Assembly (NCBI GenBank): GCA_033065855.1
Contig: JAVXUO010001560.1
Coordinates: forward strand, 310,001-374,000
DNA length: 64,000 bases
Direction: 5' to 3'
Source of the DNA: Escallonia rubra
Lineage: Eukaryota; Streptophyta; Magnoliopsida; Escalloniales; Escalloniaceae
Shown in pieces: positions 36,801-48,800 of the stretch. Position 1 is the stretch's first letter. The number at the start of each line of letters is the position of its first letter. The position numbers and the translations under genes are program-made. The notes beneath the pieces are model-generated. The model had not been told where the DNA came from. It ran no database searches and saw only the letters and a list, made by a program, of their open reading frames with translations.

Positions 36801-39800
36801 CACCATGATTACTATCACCAACATACCACTAGTGACACCTGGGTACGACCATGATCATTACCATCGTTACAATACCGCCTCACCACCACCGTCGTCGATG
36901 CCACACCACCACCGTCGTCGTTAATGCCACACTAGCACCACCACCATCTTTGCTACCATCACCGTAACTTATGTCACCAACATTACCACAAGTTACGCCC
37001 TAGTACCACTAGCACCACTACTGCCGGTAACATCATTAGACCGCCCCACCACCTCCATCACCACTGCTATTGTTGTCGACTGCCTTCGATGCCATGATAC
37101 AACACCACTGCTGACGCCACACCATCACCACCATCGTTGTTGATGCCACCATCACTAGTGTCACCATTCTTACCAATAGTTATACCTCAGTACCACCACC
37201 ACCACTACCATCGTTACCATCACTTGATCATGACCACCCCACCACTTCCACTACCAATGCCGCTACACCACCACTTATATCGCTATTATTCACACACCAC
37301 CACCACCATGTGGTACCACCAGCACATGTCAAACCACTTACCGTGGTTTGTTTCATCGTAAGCCAATGATATAATTGCCAAAAAATTCATTACCTTTCCA
37401 TTTCCTCTGTGTTCCAAACACAAAATAGGACCTCTGTGATTTGAATTCCCTTTTATTCCAAACAACAAAAAGTGAATTAAATTCCAGATCTAATTCGCAA
37501 TTTAAAATCCAAATCTGGATAGAATTGGTTTCAAACAGAGTGTTAAAGAATGAGAAAGGCAGAGAGAGAGAGAGTGCCTTAGTTTTATGGCACCCACCAA
37601 GGAAGAAGGGAAGAAGCATGGCTAGGATGATCGCAGGCAAGGAATGAGGGGGTCCTCAACGTCCCAAAGCAAAGGAGACAGCCAACTCAAGAATAGAGGA
37701 ACCGAGATTGGTTGCCCTGAAGAAAGGTGTTACATGTGAAGCGGCGGCGGGTATGGGCAACCCGAGGGCGGCGTGCGAAAAGGACAAAGGGAGACAAGGG
37801 GATGGAGGAGATAGGAGAAAGGGTGAAGGAATGAACCCCGGGGTTAAGGGTCGGCCAAGGGAGGAGACGCATATGCAAGTAGACCTGGCAATCGGGTAAA
37901 CCGGACGGGTACGGATAAAATCGGATCGGGTAAAAATTACCAGGGTTTTTCGGGTAACTTTTCACTGGATCCGTACCCTACCCTTACGGGTAGGGTATTA
38001 CCCGCAGGTATATACCCGTTTTTTTTTTAAATTGTAATTCTCATACTGATTTGGTTACTACTGCTTCTGCTTGCTCATATACCCGTGTCGCCGGCGAGAG
38101 CCTGAAGACTGAAGATTGACGAGCTTGAAGCCTTGAAGAATGAAAGAGCTTGAAGAGTGAAGGCTGAAGACTAGAGGCACAGGACCTATGTCTGAAAACT
38201 GGTCGCCGGCGGTGGAGAGACAATCTGACGATGTCGTCACGGTTAAGCCGGCGGTAGAGAAATAAAAAGGACAACTGAGTGACTGACGGTGTCATCACGA
38301 TTCACGAACGCCGGCGGTGGAGGTACAGGAGCGTAGAGGAGCCGGCGGTGGAGGTATGACCCTTGATCGACAGTGTCACGATCTGCCGGATCTGGTCACC
38401 GACGGTAGAGAGACAAAGTTGAAAGCGGCGGCGTAAGAGAACTCTTGAGTCTCTGATGGAGACGACTGACGAGAGGAGAGAAATGAGCCGAAAAGGGTTT
38501 AGGTTAATTAGGGCATTGATTTTTTCTTCTATATATACCCTAGGAAAACGGATATCCGCGGGTACCCGAAAATCGACCGGACAAACCCGAAAAACTACGG
38601 ATCGGTTCGGGTACGGGTCAAAATTGCACGGGTACTCTATATAGGTACCCGTACCCAGGGTTTTTGAACGGTAACGGTTTGACCCGCAGGTACGGGTAGA
38701 AAATTGCCAGGTCGATATGCAAGGTTAAAGGTCAACCCGTGCATGGACGACCCGAGGTAGGGGACCTTAGGCGGGGTGTTGGTTTGGGTGAGCTCGGCTG
38801 GTTGTGGATGAGTAGAGGGCGATGGAGATTCGAATGGCATGCCCAGGGGGAGAGACTGAGGTCGAGGGCTTGGGTAAGCCAAGCGAAGGTGCAGGAGAAA
38901 AGAATCCATGACCAAGGAGCGTCACCGTCGGGCCGTGGAGGTTAGCCCACGCAGTGGTGCTTCAGGTAAGAGGGATGGTGACGGGAGAAAGGTGTCTCGG
39001 GCCGTAGTGTGCTGGCCAAGGGAGAGAGGGAGACGGATGGCTCATGCGGTAAGTAAGAGGTCGGGCCGAGGCCTTTCGAAGAGGAGCGAGAGAATGAGGA
39101 GAAAGGGGCACTTAGAGTTGAGGTCGAGGCTACAACCACGAGGCTTTGAGCCGAGGCGGAGACCATATGCGCTCAAGCCGAAGTTACGGCAAGATGTCTT
39201 GGACATGGTAGAGCTAGAGAGGGAGTTAGTTCACGAGTGAGACCCATCATTTGAAACTGAACATCACAAAGTTGAGAGGGGCAAAGAGAGATTGCCCACC
39301 TCACCCCTAGACAGTCGATCATGTGGCACAGAGGAGACTTCTGGTCAATGTCCAGACTAAGACCGAGGCACATTTAGTGACACTGACATTTGCGGAGCCG
39401 ACGCCCAAGAGTTATCATCAACAAAAATAGCATATTGCTTGGGTCAACAAGAATAATGCTGAAGGTACCCAATAAAGCTTTGTCGAGGCAGCAAGGTGCC
39501 CAGGTGGTGAGTTGGAAGTTTTCTATTCCCTGGAGTGGTCCATCGGCGGGCACATAGTCGTGTTGCCGTCATCTTATAACATATTCCCAGATGGTCCCGC
39601 TGCACCTTTGACAGGATCTTGGTTAGTCCCGAGCTTGCTAGTGGATGGACTTGACATACTTTGGGTAGCTGTGTTGTTCAAGGCTCACATTACTAGGCCC
39701 ACAGAGTTTGGATGATTGGTATGACTTCACTTTAGGACTAGAAAGCACCGACACCTTATATAGGTCGAGGTATGGTGTCCGATACCTGCCGACACCTCAC

Positions 39801-42800
39801 CGATACCTCCGGACACGTGTCCGACACCTCTCAGCGGTGTCCGAATTTATTGATTTATTTTTTAATTACCGGACACCGTGTCGGACACCACTTAAAGAAG
39901 TGTCGGACACCAAGCTAACCAGTTCATAGGAAGATACGTCAGCATATCCGATCCGACCTCATTTACAGACCCATCTAGCTATATATGACATCTCCTTGAT
40001 CCTTTTGTCCCATGTTCTTCTCTCTTGTTACTGTTGAGACTCTAATCTTGTTATTGTTGAGACATTCATACTACTATCTTACTTTCTCATTCGTTTCGAA
40101 CGAAATTCAGCTACTCAAATTGATATTTATTCTTATCATGTACATATTTAATACATATATAAATGTGTGTATATATTATATAAATATATACAGAAAATAA
40201 AATTAAAAAACTCAGCGGTGTCCTGCGGTGTCCAAAATCTGGTTTTTTAAAAATTGCAGTGTCCGGTGTCCCAGTCGGTGTCAGTGTCGGACGCGATGTC
40301 CGTGCTACCTAGCTTTAGGAATATCCCCATGGGAATGAGATGATACTTCTGCCGGGCTTGCTATTGACCTGACACACAGGGGGCTAGAGATCACCAAGGA
40401 CATCAGTGGGATCACATTGCTTATGTCCAGATGGAGTGATCAGGACGCACACCTTCATCATTTAGTTCAAGGAGATAGGCCCTACGCTGATAAATGTCGC
40501 CATGCTTGGGCCTGCCGATGCTTGGATGAGAGGACCTATTCACTGTGAAGTTGTCCTCAACGGAGAAGAAGGTTCTCACACGGATGCTGAAGATCTTGAC
40601 GTAGACGCTGCTCATGCAATTTCACAGAGCGAGGGTGGGACAACCAGAGCGAGTAAGGATGATCCTTTGGAGTTCGACATGGGGCCTTTGTTTACTGACA
40701 AGACCTATGCAGGCCTCCTTGGATATGTTCCTTTCCAGTAGAAGTTATGTCTTATTTATGCCTTGTTATGCATAGCGTAGGACTTAACATGGCCGGGAGG
40801 ATATCACTTGTCAGAAGGAGGCCTAGTTGCATGCTTAGGCCCTGTCTTGCACTTCATATTCTTCACACTTAGATTAGTCTTGAAATTTTGTTTCCATACT
40901 TGCATTTGTAAGCACGAGTTTGAGGGCATACCTGAGGACTGGGTCTCCGAGAGCGTTCCCCATGCCCATCCGGTGGCGAAGGGGGCACAATATGGCTTGG
41001 GTCCAATATACATGAAGACTATGAAGCACGGGTGCGGCATTTAGGCCGACGCACCAGCACTGGATGCAGATCGGGTGCGGGTGTGGCTTGGGTGCGGCCG
41101 GGAGCACACGGGGTGCGTGTCCATAATAATTTGATTTTTCTATTAATTTGCTGACCTTCGGGTGCGGCTCCGACGCGGCAGGGACACGGCTTGGACACGC
41201 ACCAGGTGCTTGAGGGCTCAAAGTCGAAGCTGGGAACAAGTTATCTGGGTCAAAATAATGATTGGCGACCTTGGGAAGAGAGAGGAGGAGGAAGAAGAAG
41301 AAAGCGGCAGCGACTGGAAGTTGGCGACGACTGTGTCCGGCTACAGACATCGTCGTGTGATTACCGAAGAAGAAAAAGAAAGAAGAAGAAGAATAAAGGA
41401 GGAGGTACCTGATGGCTCGTCTTGGAAAAGAAGAAGGACAGCCTCCGTTATTGTCTTGGAAGAAGAAGAAGAAGACTTGTCTCTTTTCTCAATGTTACTG
41501 CCTCTGCTAGTGTCTTGGAAGAAGAAGACTGTCTCTCTTCTCGATGTTACTGCTGCTACATGACTATATAATTTTCAATGCCTTTATTTGGAACCCACTT
41601 ATTAGCTTATTATCCAAACTAACCCCATACATTTTTAGAAATACTAGTAATACCCCAACTCAAATAAGCAATACTATATTCAGCTATAAAATTTTAATAA
41701 TTCCAAAACAGCCGGCCAATTTAATAAACTTCCTCACTCACTAATTTGGTTGGAAGGATTAATCTTTGTTACACATATAAAGACCATATTATTCACATAC
41801 ATAAGTAAATATATGTGTGTGTAAAATTTGCCGTATCCCTGCCGCACCCGTATCCTCTTTTTTTATAAAATAACGTATCCGCGTATTTGCACCCGCATTG
41901 GAGTCCGTGTTTCCTAGCATGAAGACTTTGTACACTCGGCTGGATTAGTTTGCTGGTGACACAAGACGGTCTCAGGTATTAAGTGTTGATTTATGTGGAC
42001 CGGATGTTCTTGCAGGGGTACCTATATGAGAGCTTTGAGGAGTACCGGCCAGCTGGGGCCCTCGTACACACTGCTGCCTTTCAAGAACCAGAAGCTGTGA
42101 TGTTTAAAGCATATTCAAGGCCTCACAATGATCGTGTGACGACCTGGATGGAGAAAAAAAGGTGGGAACCGGTTGTACTTGATTGCAAAGACTCCACGCT
42201 TTGAGGGGTACCACGCCTATACGCCATTCTTTGGGGAGGAGAATATCCGAACAATGTTGACGTCATGAGGAGGGAGACCATCACGCCAGCTATGATCAGC
42301 TTGATGATGTCCACCTTCCCGGGCTGGCTTCCTATTCTGATGGATGATAGTAGCAAACCGGCACATAATAGATAGTATGTGGCGAGGTATAACCCTGATC
42401 GCCTTCTCTTGGCATTTGGCTATGCCTTGGAGCCTCCTATTGGGAATGGAAACCCGTGGAGTACAGCTATTGCGTTCAGCTCTACTCTAGTTTGCAGGGC
42501 TTGTGAGTGTCCCTGTGACAAATTGGACTATCCTTGCCGCCTCAGTGAGGCTGGTGGTGACAAAGGAGTATGCAAGGTGGTGGAAGCGTGTCAGGGCCTC
42601 TTTCACAGTGGCTCAGTCTGGCGCATGCTTCCGTGGAGGTGGTTAGCGTGTACGCTAACGGCAAGGCAATGGGGCCTGAGCCTCGGGGATGTTGCTCTCA
42701 ATTGCTGAACAGGGCCTGCGAGATTGCCACCAGAGACAACGGGACTGAGGAATCTAGAGGGCAAGATCATGTAGAGGGAGACACTACCGCAGGGGATTAG

Positions 42801-45800
42801 AGGGTACTCTCGCAGGTTCAGGAGCCGGCTCTGAGGCAGGCCCAGGCAAGGGGCCTTTTCATCAGCCATCAGCTGATACCAGAGGCAAAGAGGACGAGGC
42901 TCAGATGCAGACAGCAGTTAGAACTGGGCAAAACTGCTGGCATAACTCAGGACACTAAGTTGCATGGAAAAATTGACCTCATCGACAAGGAGCTGTTTTC
43001 TGGCTTATCGTAGTTAGCTTGTACTTTCACTTTAGTTAATGTGTTTGTTAGCTTGGTTGTGGTATGAACTCTCCGAGTTGTATTTAGACCTGATTATCTT
43101 TCTTATTGCTTGTTTCCATTTTCTTGTGTTGATTTGTGATTGCCAATATTTTACAAGTATAGCTAGGCTAATAGAATTATGCATCTCATCATAAGAAAAA
43201 TGTAACATGAGAAAAGTCTGAGGTGTAAAATCGAGCTTTCGTTGATAATAACTAGGCAACGTGCCTTTGTACGTTCACAGAATGACAACTTGCAAGAACA
43301 AAAAACTACGATTGCAGAAGGAGAGGATCCTACCCTAGGAAGACCTCGAAATGATCCGCGGCTTGGGTGGGTGGGGCACGTTACACAGCCAGCTAAGCAG
43401 AGTACTTCTTTAGATACCAACCTTTAATAAGGAGAGTGACCTCTCCGCAGTCAGGGTTAAGGAGGAGGTAGGAGCCATTCTGCTTGGCTTCATGAACTTG
43501 GAAGGGACCTTCCCAATTTGGCGTGAACCTAGGGGCAGACATCCCGATGTGCACATTTTGGCAGCACGTAGGACTAGGTCGCCTTAATGAAGGACCTCGA
43601 CAAATGGACTTTACTGTAGGCTTTAGTAAGCCTTTTGTGATAGCTTTGCTTGCGGTCCAAGGCCTTGACTCTTCTTCCTTCAAGCACCTCAAGGGCGGCA
43701 AATCTAGTTTCTTCCTCCCCAATGCCAATGTATGACATACTATCCCCATAGACGAGGGAGAAGGAATGGCCTTCAACACAGTATGCTTGGAAGTCCGTGC
43801 CATGTTCAGCTTGTCTGACCAGACTTGTTCCCGTCATAAACCATCCGCGACAAGACACGTAGCAAAGTCTTGTTGGGGCCTCTGCTTGGCCATTACCCTG
43901 GGGTTAGTAAGGAGTAGAATTGGAGTCGTTTATCTGTACCCGTCTATGAGGGCGCGCACCTCTATTGATGGACTTGTCGTTATCCGAGACAATTGCACAG
44001 GGGTTACCGAAGCGATAGATCACATATTGATGGAGACAGTTGGAGAGAGCACAACCGGTGGCTCTCTTAAGATGTATAGCCTTGGTAAGCGCTCGGCAGC
44101 AACCATGATCCGTATGTGGCTTTTGGAAGGTAGAGAGATAAGTCCAATGAGGTCGAGAGACCAAGAGTGGGATAATGGCCATGAAGCCAAAATCATGTGG
44201 AGCTTGGAGGCTGGGGCGTGCATCTTGTGGACATACTTTGGCAACGCTCACAGTGCCTAACATGGGAGATGGAGTGGGACTTTGAATATAGTTATTGGGA
44301 GCCTTAGTGCTTACCGTAGTCTCCATTGTGAACTTCAGTTATAAACTCACCAGCCCAGGTACTCTGCAAGCACCCGAGGCTACGCCCAGGGAAACCCTTG
44401 GGAAGCAACTCTCCCTGAGAAAGAACTCTCCTCGGTCATAAAGTATTTGGCAGACTTCCCTCTAGTAGACCGTGTTGAGCTCCGGTCCGGGGAACGAATC
44501 CCACGAGACAAGTAGCGAATGAAAAGTTGGCGTCATTCAGCTTGGACTTAAGCCACCGGGGCCTCGGCACTATCTGGAGCAAATTTACAGGAGGGGCAGG
44601 CCTCTTCAACATCTAAGGCGTCCTCGCCTGTGGATGATGAGACCCATGGCCCAGAGGCATCATAAGAGAGGGGTCTATTTTGACCGCAACACTAGTGAAG
44701 TCGCTATTTTGTTTTTGGGGGGCTAGGCATCTACTTGGGCAGCGCCTAGCATTAGGAAGCCTGCAAAGTTGGACGCATGAGCCAAGGAGGGATTTTGAGT
44801 TGGTAGATAATCAAATGCCTACACTCTTCCGACGTAGAGTCCTTAGCGACAAGGTCCAAAGATGTAAATTGTTTGATCACAGTATGCGTCTCTATTCGCC
44901 GTTCACTTTTATCTTGGACTCAATGGTGGCTAAGCTATCCGCATTCCTGTTGTGACATCCGTTGTGATGTTCACGGTGAACATGACTAAGTCTTACCTTC
45001 AAAATAACAGATCAAGACAAGGTAGGGTACCAAGGCCGGTTCCTTGGTTGCAAAGTCTCCGTTGGCCTAAAGGACAGGGAGGTGGTGACACCGTTCAAGC
45101 TTTGGAGGTCAATGTCTGATGACTTCTCTACTATGATTTTTGGCAGTTGCGAAGGCATCAAACTTCGTCCACATTCTATCGATGTCAGTTGCTAGGGTCT
45201 TCTTCTCCCAAGGCAATTGGTATGAGGTTAGTAAGAAGACAGAGGTCGCAGCCTGACTGCGGAGAGCTATTGGGTTCTTAATAGTGAGGTTGAACTCCAC
45301 AAGATGGAGTAACCATCGGGTGAGGTGCCCAGACAAGGCTAGTCTGGTGAGCATATACCAGAGGGGATCAGCCTTGGTGACGAGGGTGATCAAGTGTGCA
45401 AGGAAGTAGTGTCTAAACTTTTGAGATGGATACACGAGGAGTGGACAATCCTCCTCCAAATGGGAGTACTTGGCTCCGGTCCCTAATTAACCGACTGATA
45501 GAGTAGATAGAACATTTTCCCCACCAACTCTTAGGCCAGTAGGGCACCTATGGACCGGGGATGTAAAGGTCAAGTACAGGAGCCGGGGCATACCTTTCGA
45601 GGCACACAATAGTTTCAAAAAAAGTGAGCATAGACTTTTTCTCAAACGCTCGTTGCTAGCGCTCACCCACCGACAAGCGACAGTCTGTCGTACCAAGTGC
45701 TGAAATTGGACGGTAAGTTCGGCCAAGGCCGGGATGAATCGGCAAAGGCGGGAATTTGCCAAGGTGCTCCTTAACTATTTAGTTCTCTTGGGAAAAGACA

Positions 45801-48800
45801 TCTCCTATATCGAAAGTGATTAGGGGTTCTTCCCCCATGTCAGCCAAGTTAATTTCTTTAAGGTCCTCAGCTTGAGGATGAAGACCATCTTCATAATAGG
45901 GAGGTGCCAAACCTAGGATGAGGTCTAAGCCTGGCGAGCATCCTTCAGTAGTGCAACACCTTTCAAACTCTCCCAAACCGGAGGGGCAAGGTCGTGTAGC
46001 TAGACAAGGAGTAACCTAGAACCACCGCACACCGTCATAACTGGTAGTAAACCTTGCCATCCAGAGGAGGTCCATGCTACATCTGTATATTTCTTCTTCT
46101 ACTTCTTGGACTTTGTCTCATTGCCACAAATTTCATCCCAATCATGGAGTTTGATAGAGTGGATAGAGTTCTCACCATCTTCAACTACAAGTGTGAAGGA
46201 GACGTCGGCCTTGATAATAGGCATGTCCACGGGTGTTTTACGTCTAGGAGGACGAGTCACAAGCTTGACACATGGATGGTTTGTGGAGGGGACATGGCAT
46301 GGATTTAGAGTCGACCAACGTGAAGATGAAGGATGGCTTTGAATCAATGACATGGAAGGTATGGATCATAACGTCAATGGTGATATGCCCCCGAGTTTGT
46401 GAGCTATGCCCGAAGCTGGCATAATCGATGGTGTTCTTGACTATTTTTTTAGCAGGGATGACGTCCTTTTAGAGGGTTGACAAGTGCATGATGTTCGCAG
46501 AGGCACCACAATCGACTAAGGCACGACGAAAAGCTGCTACCACTAACGATACATATTAGGTAGAAAGTTCAGTTGTGGTGCTCAACACGTTGGCTTCCAT
46601 CATCGATGAGGACCAAGGGCATTGATAGCAGGTGACAGAGCAGTCGGGACCAAGGCTGATAGCTACCTTAATGAGACAGCTAGAGAGATAGGCTCAGGTT
46701 TTAGGGAAGAACCTTATGTCATAAAAAATAGTTCTTTATCTTTGTCGTTCGTTCAAAGGCAGGGGTAGACTAGACATAAGAGGTTTCTAGGGTGCCACCT
46801 GGGGAGGGGCTTGAGTTGATGCTTTGATAGTGGAAGGGTCGGCCTCAATGTCGATAGCCACGAGGACTTCATGAGCTTTACCCTTATCTCGATGAGATGG
46901 GTACAAGCATCCGTAGAAGTCATTGTTTTGTTCTTCTTTAGCTTTAATTAACCAGATGCAACTTTCTTGGCAAACTCATGTTTTAGGCGATTACAATCTT
47001 TTAAAGGGTGCCAATTGTCTGATGGTAGGGGTAAGAGTTAGGCTCATGTCCTCCTCTAGGGGTGTGGGGGGCGAGATTTCTTAGCCGGGAAGTTTTCATT
47101 TTGTTTTATCTAGTCTTTTAACAAGTCGTTGATAGTGTCGTTGTCACAAAGGTGGTCGGGCCAGGGTTCTTGCTGTCTCTTTTTTGTCAAGGTTGTCGGT
47201 CCCACTCCTAGGACTGGCGCCTGTTGTTACAGTTTTCGTTTCGGTTGCCAAAGCATTCCGAGGATGTGGCTTCCAGGCTTTACAGGACCGGACTTGAAGG
47301 TGCGATGAGCAGTCTCTTTGAGGTAAACCTAAGATCTGAACCGGAGGCTTTCGATATGAACACAAAAAACATCACATTGGGTTCTTTATGCAAATTGGAA
47401 AACAAAAGTCTTATCCTTGCTAAAGTTGGTGCACTCAACGCACTTGAGGTGGAACTTGTTCTTTACATTGGAAGTCTTATCCTTGCTAAAGTTGGTGCAC
47501 TCAACGCACTTGAGGTGGAACTTGTTCACATAAGCATTCAAGTTCTCCCCAGGGTTCTGGCAGATGCTAGCAATATCAACGATGATCACCCTCTAGGCCT
47601 CGTAATTAAACTTGTCAAGCAAGAGTTGGACCATATCATTCCAAGAGTGGATAGTCTCCTCTGGGATCTAGCGGTACCAAGAGTAAGAAAGGTCTGTAAT
47701 GGTAAAAGTGTCATCCGGTCTATATTGCTCTAAGGAGCCTACGGATGAGGTGCTCACGGGCGTTGCCCTCTTGATCGTCAAAGCGCACAAAATTTGGCTG
47801 CTTGTACTTGTGAGGTTAGGGGGTGGCGGTGACATCGCCAGAATAGGGGCCATGTCCAGATAGCCCCGGCTAAAGAGCTCGGTCCAGAGGAGTCCTTGTG
47901 GCAATGGATGATAGCTTCCGTGAGGAACTTGGTGATGTATGAGGGGTAGACCTGGCAAAAATCTACCCGTACCCGCGGGTAGAACCGTACCCGGGGAAAA
48001 ATCCCGGGTAAGGGTACTTATACTTACTACCCGCGAAAAATAGATCCGTACCCGAACCGACCCGTAATATTCGGGTAAGTTCGGGTCGGATACGGTTTAC
48101 CCGGAGATAGGGACCTCTAGGGTTTTCATTTCACTTATACTTTCTCAAATTCTCTCATCCTGCGCCGTCCTCCCTCCCTCTCTGAACTCTCCTCTCTCTC
48201 GATCGGCATCGCTCGACTCGATCTCACGACGTCCTCTTCCTCGCCCACAGTCAGATCCGCCATCGATGGATCTGCCATGGCTCCGCTGTTACATGGCTCC
48301 GCCGTTACATGGCTCCGCCGCCATAGATGGAGCTGCCTTCAATGTCTCCGACCAGATCTGCACGGATCTGCCATGGCTCTGCCGCCATCGATGGAGCTGC
48401 CTTCAATGTCTCCGACCAGATCTGCACGGATCTGCCATGGCTCTGCCGTTACATCTTCGTCACCACCGTCTCCGATCAGGAAAGAGATATAGTACCGAAG
48501 AGCGAAGACCGAAGTGGTCTCCGATCGTGATCTCCTCGATCGATAGCTTTGTAACGCTTGATAATTTTTTTTCTCGATCTGCTTGTAACATTTTATCAGA
48601 TCTGCTTCTATTGTTTGTGTTAATTTTTTCCAGATCTGCTTCTATTGTTTGTGTTAATTTTTTGTATGTATTTAAGTGTTTAACTACTTTAGACTTAGGA
48701 ATTATTTTCGTAGGTTATTTTCTGGTAATTGTGTTAAGTTGTTTGCTTATTGTCTTTGGAGGCTTGGAAGTTGGAATTGAGATGATTGGGTTGATTTGAG

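Larger units (their letters stand above)
39490..43010 (+). pseudogene. Broken plant-mobile-domain (PMD)-like gene
   Basis: Across shifted + strand frames I read a FYSLEW stretch (about 39516), EGIPEDW and YGLGPIYMKT (about 40920-41015), then LYTRLD (about 41930), VDRMFLQGYLYESF (about 41990), ARYNPDRLLLAFGYALEPP (about 42380) and VTKEYARWWKRVRASF (about 42555). The pattern fits transposon-derived plant-mobile-domain (aminotransferase-like) proteins, in which a YNPxR...FG block precedes an EYxxWW block. Stops and frameshifts are frequent. Two hAT elements (39738-40312 and 41019-41917) interrupt it. Family assignment is by pattern memory only. Confidence 0.5.

Noticed and set aside
38908-39240. 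Arg-rich 110-codon protein
   Set aside because: The frame is GC-driven, has no recognisable domain, and the surroundings look like old repeat DNA.
41162-41563. Acidic/basic-rich protein in the GAA tract
   Set aside because: It lies wholly inside hAT family B copy 1 and is an artefact of the GAAGAA repeat. The reverse orientation in copy 2 gives Leu and Arg runs in the same way.
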